A stretch of 64,000 nucleotides of DNA from Hysterangium stoloniferum (Eukaryota; Basidiomycota; Agaricomycetes; Hysterangiales; Hysterangiaceae): positions 186,001 through 250,000 of the forward strand of contig WHVD01000004.1 in the NCBI GenBank assembly GCA_015178975.1. Reading direction: 5' to 3'. A program made the translations under genes and the position numbers. Shown here one piece after another: positions 58,801 to 64,000 of the stretch (its first letter is position 1; each line of letters starts with the position of its first letter). The notes beneath the pieces were generated by a model, which saw only the letters and a list, made by a program, of their open reading frames with translations, was not told the origin of the DNA and did no database searches.

Positions 58801-58877
58801 TTAGCATCAGGGAGCAATTGTCGTTTACACCAAGCCTTTGAGCATTGTTCAGTAGCCGGAGAATTGGTGTCCTCCAT
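55826..58877 (-). pseudogene. MULE transposase with SWIM zinc finger, one in-frame TGA
   Basis: Exons read from ATG 58877. A Cys-rich N-terminus (CSKAWCKRQLLPDAKYRICD, HCREC) is followed by an acidic linker, then TRSWCSQDSACKKKSK. The catalytic core is GIDATYNTNLKHLELYSIMA, EYDNAGFPISYALLSTAT, FTHIDKDMAEIGMAKEVWK and INLCWWHLRCAVRTRLS. Next is WAYLWGNWYKQGHWELWARS, then a SWIM finger with CTCPALIVNRFLLCKH, and an acidic C-terminal tail ending at 55828. Introns: about 58354-58300, 57737-57686, another near 57260-57130 and one near 56670-56630. The frame is open except for TGA at 56606-56608 in WRRIK*DFLHHFHMPR. In living elements it excises and inserts the MULE. Confidence 0.88.
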
Positions 58878-59075
58878 TGTGCATTAGATAGTTCAGTTTG
58901 CTGGCATGTAAATGCAAAGTACTTAACAAAGTCGTCACATCACATAAAAAGTCATCACATCACATGATCAATATTTGTCATATTTGTCATCATTACTTCT
59001 TTAGGAAATGTCAGTGTGGGGGAGAGGTGCGCCAGCTAGTAAACCATTGTAGATATGCCGTAGCAGGGGCGTAAT

Positions 59076-59439
59076 TGTTGGATAACACTGTAGAAATCCC
59101 ATCACCATATATGGGCAAACAATAATACAAAAGGATCGAAACAACAAAGGAACTATGCGTCCAAGCATATCCTATTGTTCTCTTTGTTGTTTCATACTTT
59201 TCCTTGTTCTACATCTCTATTGTCCATCTTACTTATTGTTTACTTCTGGTATATATGTAGTAGCTAGAACGTCTCTATACCTCAGTCCGTTATACACTAA
59301 TACGAGACTGAGGTAAGTCACTTTACTTATATCGTTACTGCAGTATACTTATGTATCATAGATTACTATTAGGTATCTATCCTAGTCCGTTATACACTAA
59401 TACGAGACTGAGATTACTATTAGGTCTTACTTTCTAACA
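59076..59439 (+). repeat. Solo LTR (copia-like size) with perfect 5-bp target duplication
   Basis: TGTTGGATAACACTG...TTTCTAACA, 364 bp, flanked by GTAAT at 59071-59075 and 59440-59444. Inside, a CAGTCCGTTATACACTAATA-type hairpin repeat occurs twice (about 59281-59315 and 59382-59412). No internal element remains. Confidence 0.95.
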
Positions 59440-59444
59440 GTAAT

Positions 59445-61247
59445 GAGCGAATAAACCACATTCAGCTGGTTCATGTGATCGGTGAGAAGCGTACTGTCGT
59501 CGAAGAAAATTTGCACGGCCTAGATATCATTCCATGTGCCTAAATCGATATGAAGCGCCAAGGACGCCAGATTGCCATTTACGTCATCCACTTTGACCTT
59601 CAACACAGCTCCACTAATATCTCGAAACCATGCATCTTAGTGGATGTAACGCACGAGAAGCTGTATATGATATGCATAAACTCAAACTCGTCGCTGGCGA
59701 TTTTGTCTGTTATGTTTTTGTCAGCAGGATGAAATATGTTATGGCAGGACGCACGGTTGTACCCAGAACTCAAAGTAGCCTCTGATCGCGGTGAACTCCT
59801 CTACAGACCGCTGACGCACGCGGCAGAGCTTTTCCACGACATACCCAAGGCCGGAACGAGTGAGGGATGTTGACTACCAAAGCATGATAAATATCGGGTG
59901 ATTTGTACGATAAATGTTGATGCAACGTCATCGAAATTAATGTGTAGCGGTGATTTGATTACAGTATTATAAAGTGAGGATGGAATTGCAGGTGGCGTAC
60001 CGGCATCCCACCATCGAGTACCGAGACAAACAAAGAAGGCCCAACCCAAAGATGTCATTAGGTCACCTTTGTTCCTCTGCTGTGCATGAGGTGAATGCCA
60101 CGAGACGTTGTCTAAAATCATCGACCCTCGTTCCTGAATGTGAGGCGGGTATGTGGGTCTACAAAGACGTGAGTATTTGGAGTGTATTTAATGACTGACG
60201 CTGAGTTATCCCTACCTCATTAAACCAATGCTCTCTTGAATTAGTCTTACGAGGCAGTGTTACCTGTGTGTCGAACCTTGTTAAGGACCTTGTCTCAATA
60301 TAATTCAAGTGCAATTCGCTCGTACATCATCACCTTTGCCGAAGCTTTTTTGGCGTTGTAAAGCACTTTCATCTCAACCCTTTCCAAACCAACTCCACAG
60401 TAATACCGGGGGCCAATTTTAATACTTGAAGATGCGCCAACATGTTGTGAGATAGTTCCCCCCCCTCCCCCTTATGATTATGATATGGGCTGAGATAGGA
60501 TGCAGCGTCGGTGGACCTCCCTGAAATCGTAACAATAGTCGGTGCCTCATGACAATTTGTCTCTCCTTGGCGCTGAAAACATCGGGTTTGTCAACAGTGT
60601 ACATGAAAAGGATATTTTATTTTGCGCACCCATTCCTCCACCCAAATTTCCACGTCATTTTCAGACAGTGGTATGTGCTGGTTATCTCTGGGGACTCGGT
60701 AACACAAATCGTGCCCATGTTCATTACAGCTCCATCTATTTCGGAGCTTCAACAGAAAACTTTCCCTCATTCCTGTTTCAATAATCGTTTCAATGGAATG
60801 CAGTGGATGCTACCCAGAGTGAGTCTCACAGGCCGCTGCCTCAGCCACTTTCGACTCCGGCTATATCTGGCAATATTAAGCACTTCATGCTTGATTCTAT
60901 CAAGGCTTCTAATAAGGAGGAACCCAACTCAAATAATTCTCAAGTTGGACCAATGACAACGAGGTGTTTCCATGCATCCTTGCTATATGCTATATAAGGC
61001 GGCTTGAATCTTCTGGGAGATTTGAGAAAAACAAGAAGGAAGACTGGAGTTATCAGGTGTAGTACGAACTTTAAGAGGAGTTCAGGGAAGATTCTGTCGA
61101 GTAGGTTAGAGTGGAATCTGAATATGTTTGAATTGATGAGTCCATCAGAGTTCATATTAATAACTGGTATGTGCGATGTTTAAATTAGGTCATAATTAAA
61201 CGCAAAGCTATGTAGTATTTTGATTACTTGTTTTACCGGGTGAAATG
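59445..61247. other. Intergenic with weak coding-like text
   Basis: The minus strand of about 59450-59830 contains plausible protein text (RDISGAVLKVKVDDVNGNLA, LHIDLGTWND) broken by stops. The plus frame 60549-60956 and minus frame 60121-59801 have no recognised family. It may be a decayed gene. No element boundaries found. Confidence 0.35.
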
Positions 61248-61267
61248 CCCCCCCCCCCCCCCCCCCC
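61248..61267 (+). repeat. Homopolymer run of 20 C
   Basis: Uninterrupted C20; its length is prone to sequencing and replication error. Confidence 0.9.
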
Positions 61268-61399
61268 AAGGCCCACTCATGGTATATCGCAACAATACTT
61301 ATTGCACCTGTGATCAAAGTCTCCTTTTAGGTGAGAGCGGAGTCAAATGACAACGCAATTCCCCCGATCATGATAGCTGAGTACTAATTTCCCATAATC

Positions 61400-62179
61400 A
61401 ATGTTCTTCCAAAACGACTTGTAGATCCTTTGCGATAATGATGAACTACTGAATGATAAAACTGATTGATACTTTACCATACCAATAGTGCCTACAGTTC
61501 TATTGGGAACTTGCGCAGACCACAGTAGATATTAGAATATAACTTGGCTTGTATGTACGAGTGAACTACTGGGGATTATATATATCTACAGGGAAGAAAG
61601 TTCTGGAAGGGATGACAGAGATATTACTAAAGCTATGTTAAGTATATTCTAAGATATTCTATAATATTCTAGGGATGTCAGGTTGATTACCAACAAGTTC
61701 GATTGTTGGTTTGAAGGAAGATATAAGTTGTGGCGTTAGGATCGGGGATGCTACTGATGGGGGGTAGTAAGGCCGGCTATTGCGTCCGTACAATAACCGA
61801 ACGCGATTGCTACACCTTCTGGTTGGACTGGCATCCTTTAGCACTTGAGCTCCAGGACCCGAAAGCGGAGAAAGAGTTGGTCGATAGCTAGTGAAGCCTC
61901 GTTGGAGAATGGTTCGCAACCCACTTGAATTCGTAATCCTAGCAGCGTGATATTTGCATTGGGCTGTGCTCTTAACAACAACAAATTTAAAAAGATAAAT
62001 TTTATTCTGCTGAATCCCGACACACCGACTCAAGAGAGGTGAAAAACCACAAATATACAATTTCAGCAGATATATCAAAGAAAATTCGAAATGAACAGAT
62101 TTGATTTACGCTGCGTTGTTCTTGTTGTTCACTGTCCAGGGGGATGTACATCAACGGTACAAGGTTGTAAAAATTCATG
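61400..62179 (-). pseudogene. Membrane-protein family copy D, deleted relic
   Basis: Minus-strand homology to copy A is patchy: the first exon around an ATG near 62179 and its intron, part of the second exon (TCTGTCGTGTCGGG-like region, 62010-62040), the GCEPFSNEASLAID segment (about 61880-61930), and the KCQS-like segment (61440-61500). Large parts, including the N-terminal membrane segments, are deleted. A small rearranged insertion (about 61520-61690) interrupts it. Confidence 0.7.
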
Positions 62180-62289
62180 GCCTCGATAAGAGAACTACTA
62201 AAGAGCCTGGTATCATCATAGCCATCCAGCATTTCAGGCTGTCAAGGTAAGAACTTCCATCATCCACAAGCGATTCGTGTGGAAGACTA

Positions 62290-63050
62290 AACCCACCGGC
62301 ACAGGTAGTAATGCAAATGCTGATATTTGGGCGATAGCCACGGAACGTTGCAGGGGTAACACAACGGTTAACTCTAAATTCTCGATCCTGGGATTTGCTG
62401 AAGACGCTATGAAAACGCACGACTTATTGTCTCCTCTGTATTGGGCTATTAGCGTGCTATTGAGGCGGCTATGGAGGTCCAAGGTGTTCAAGGCGTACCC
62501 AACCTACTAGCCGAAATTCGCGTACTACGTGAACTGTCTATACCGTATGTTCAGAACCTTGTCAATCTGGATAATACTGTAGATATTAGCGTCCATCTCC
62601 TGATCAGGTTGGACGATGGACAGAAATGTTAGCCACCCGGAATATAATATGTAGGCACATGGAACCGAATATCAGTTTCAGGGACAGAAATGGTCCCTGG
62701 AAGACAATAATAGGTCGTGTATGGGTTTTCGGCTAGCGATGGAGCGTGAGAGTTATCCTCGCTTGCTGTGTTATGCTCTATTCTGCCTTGAGTTGTATAT
62801 ACTAACCTCTGACCCCCACCACTAGCATATCATTGATATAACCTTTGCGTCATTTTTCTTGCTGACAAGGAACTGTTATAACTAAAGACGCATTGGATAT
62901 CTATCGACCTTGATGGATCTGACGCATTTTTATTTATTTATAAATTACTGTTTTTATAATAAACGTAATAACTATTGAATAAAAATATAACGAAAAAGAA
63001 TAAAAATGATAACGTATCTCAGTCGATTTAACCCTTCCGTATCGACTGAG
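62290..63050. repeat. Repeat module R, copy 3
   Basis: Full-length module R, uninterrupted, with a second empty site for the copia insertion (ATTAGCGTCCATCTCC, about 62587). Its right end carries a perfect 12-bp hairpin ATCTCAGTCGAT...ATCGACTGAGAT (about 63015-63051), partly eroded in the other copies. The following 63051-63356 has no recognised gene. Confidence 0.9.
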
Positions 63051-63356
63051 ATATTGGCGTGTCTATCTGTACCTACTTATACGGTACCGAGACAATAGAG
63101 GAACGAATAAAAGGAGAAATAAGATAGTTGTGAGACACGGTATAAATGAGGGTTGTATAAATGTGATCGAGTCGAACTAAAGGATCGAAAGGAACAAAGG
63201 AGAGAAAGAGAAAGAACGTCGTGGTCTGTTAAGACACTCGGAACGAATCGCGATCTGGAGTACGCACTAGCCTCTATTCACAACAGTTTTGACCGAAACA
63301 GTGACGAGTATTGAGGATCGTGACCATATAGGCATTGCGCATCTCGTCAGGATACC

Positions 63357-64000
63357 CTATACGGCCAATCCGCTAGCTGTCCGCCCACCGTCGGAAAATT
63401 CACTAGGCTGAGACCGATTTTCCCCCAAAAACCTTTTCTCATATACACGAACCGCAACACGACTTCCCAATCCGGAGTCGGTGGACGGACGGTAGCCCCT
63501 AATGGAAACATATATCAACCCACATAACCACAAGGCTAGCAATGTATAAGCCCCAATGACGAATCCATTTGAGCGAATCCGACCGGACATTGGATATGCC
63601 ACGGGGTAGGAAATATTTGATACACTGGATAGTAAACCAATTCCCGCCGTCATGTGTGCAACACCGAGCCATATTTGCTCTGCGATATTTTCAAGACTTG
63701 GCTGGGAAAGGTTCACCCTGTTGCCATCGACGAAGGTGACATTGTACCCTAGCTGCTTTACCAGTATTGACCCGCTCTCAAAGGTGTGGTTCACAACGCT
63801 CCCATTGGAAATGCCGGCAAGTACAGCGGAAAGAGGGTCCGCAATATGTACCGGGGCGTCAGGGGTGACGTTCTTTTGAAATGATGCGTAGGTCCCCTCC
63901 TCTCCAGATAATAATGCACTTCCGAGTGAGAAACTCGATTGACACATGACCATACCCGTGGTCTCTACAGTTCCGTTGTTGGTTTGAAGGAATATATAAG
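63357..64000 (-). CDS. Membrane-protein family copy E, 3' part (runs off the window)
   Basis: An uninterrupted minus-strand frame enters at the window end (YIFLQTNNGTVETTGMVMCQ) and stops with TAG at 63357. It aligns with copy A: SSFSLGSALLSGEEGTYASF, VKQLGYNVTFVDGNRVNLSQ, ENIAEQIWLGVAHMTAGIGL, ISYPVAYPMSGRIRSNGFVI and YTLLALWLCGLIYVSIRGYR, followed by a charged tail. It is clearly more diverged than A, B and C are from each other, so it is an older paralogue. Two membrane segments and several N-glycosylation sites are visible. The N-terminal half lies outside the window, so integrity cannot be judged. Confidence 0.8.
   Translation of the reverse strand, partial: YIFLQTNNGTVETTGMVMCQSSFSLGSALLSGEEGTYASFQKNVTPDAPVHIADPLSAVLAGISNGSVVNHTFESGSILVKQLGYNVTFVDGNRVNLSQPSLENIAEQIWLGVAHMTAGIGLLSSVSNISYPVAYPMSGRIRSNGFVIGAYTLLALWLCGLIYVSIRGYRPSTDSGLGSRVAVRVYEKRFLGENRSQPSEFSDGGRTASGLAV

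Larger units (their letters stand above)
53997..59037 (-). mobile_element. Mutator-like element (MULE) with 9-bp target duplication
   Basis: AGTAAACCA occurs at 53988-53996 and 59038-59046 as a perfect 9-bp direct repeat, the Mutator signature. Inverted ends share CTCTCCCCCACACTGACATT and then TAATGATGACAAATAT over about 70-90 bp, with imperfect outermost 12 bp. Element length is 5041 bp including a nested 1604-bp Tc1-like element, or about 3.4 kb without it. It encodes a MULE transposase on the minus strand. Confidence 0.93.

Overview
The window looks like a transposon-dense, gene-poor stretch of a basidiomycete genome (Agaricomycotina; the mix of elements and the repeated membrane-protein family make a Rhizoctonia/Ceratobasidium-like Cantharellales fungus my best guess, but this is inference). 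The evidence for a filamentous fungus is many short (about 45-110 nt) GT-AG introns in two intact housekeeping genes, Ty3/gypsy with chromodomain, Ty1/copia, Tc1-like and MULE elements, and no bacterial-style operons. Only two genes are confidently intact and conserved, both on the minus strand and head-to-tail: an endoplasmic-reticulum P5A-type ATPase (SPF1 family, 22.06-17.28 kb) and the checkpoint kinase CHK1 (16.98-14.86 kb). An MCB-like ACGCGT site lies just upstream of CHK1.

Layout. 0-5 kb: decayed gypsy pol with chromodomain, followed by an intact 348-codon ORF, a long LTR-like untranslated block with three tandem-repeat arrays, a TATA box and six hairpin repeats, then a broken proline-rich ORF. 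5-7.5 kb: a minus-strand gypsy gag killed by stops, with its 5' LTR. 7.5-14.5 kb: a tyrosine-recombinase fragment, a 675-bp foldback, and degenerate mutually duplicated non-coding blocks. 14.8-22.1 kb: CHK1 and SPF1. 23.6-33 kb: three copies of one multi-pass membrane-protein gene (A intact, B and C frameshifted), with duplicated flanks that carry a 150-bp palindrome and two further repeat modules (R and F).

33.48-39.12 kb: a pol-deleted copia element inserted in repeat R, with a target duplication and paralogous empty sites. It is itself invaded by a gypsy-type LTR (associated with a 195-bp duplication) and by a 674-bp element inside its 3' LTR. 41-45.8 kb: gypsy RT/RNase H debris, a third copy of the LTR, and a decayed tyrosine-recombinase gene. 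45.8-47.4 kb: a dead Tc1-like element with TA duplication. 47.4-51 kb: a decayed multi-exon membrane-protein-like gene. 51.03-51.84 kb: a solo LTR with perfect 5-bp target duplication. 54.0-59.04 kb: a MULE with a 9-bp target duplication, carrying a nearly intact Tc1-like element. 59.08-59.44 kb: a second solo LTR with target duplication. 61.4-64 kb: a decayed copy and the 3' part of another member of the membrane-protein family.

The window is best read as a history of nested insertions and segmental duplications around two old host genes. Many inactivating changes in the gypsy genes are in-frame TGA codons where CGA or TGG is expected, which fits C-to-T decay of methylated or RIP-like silenced repeats. 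Coordinates of exons are hand-derived; similarity statements rest on recognised motifs, not on searches.
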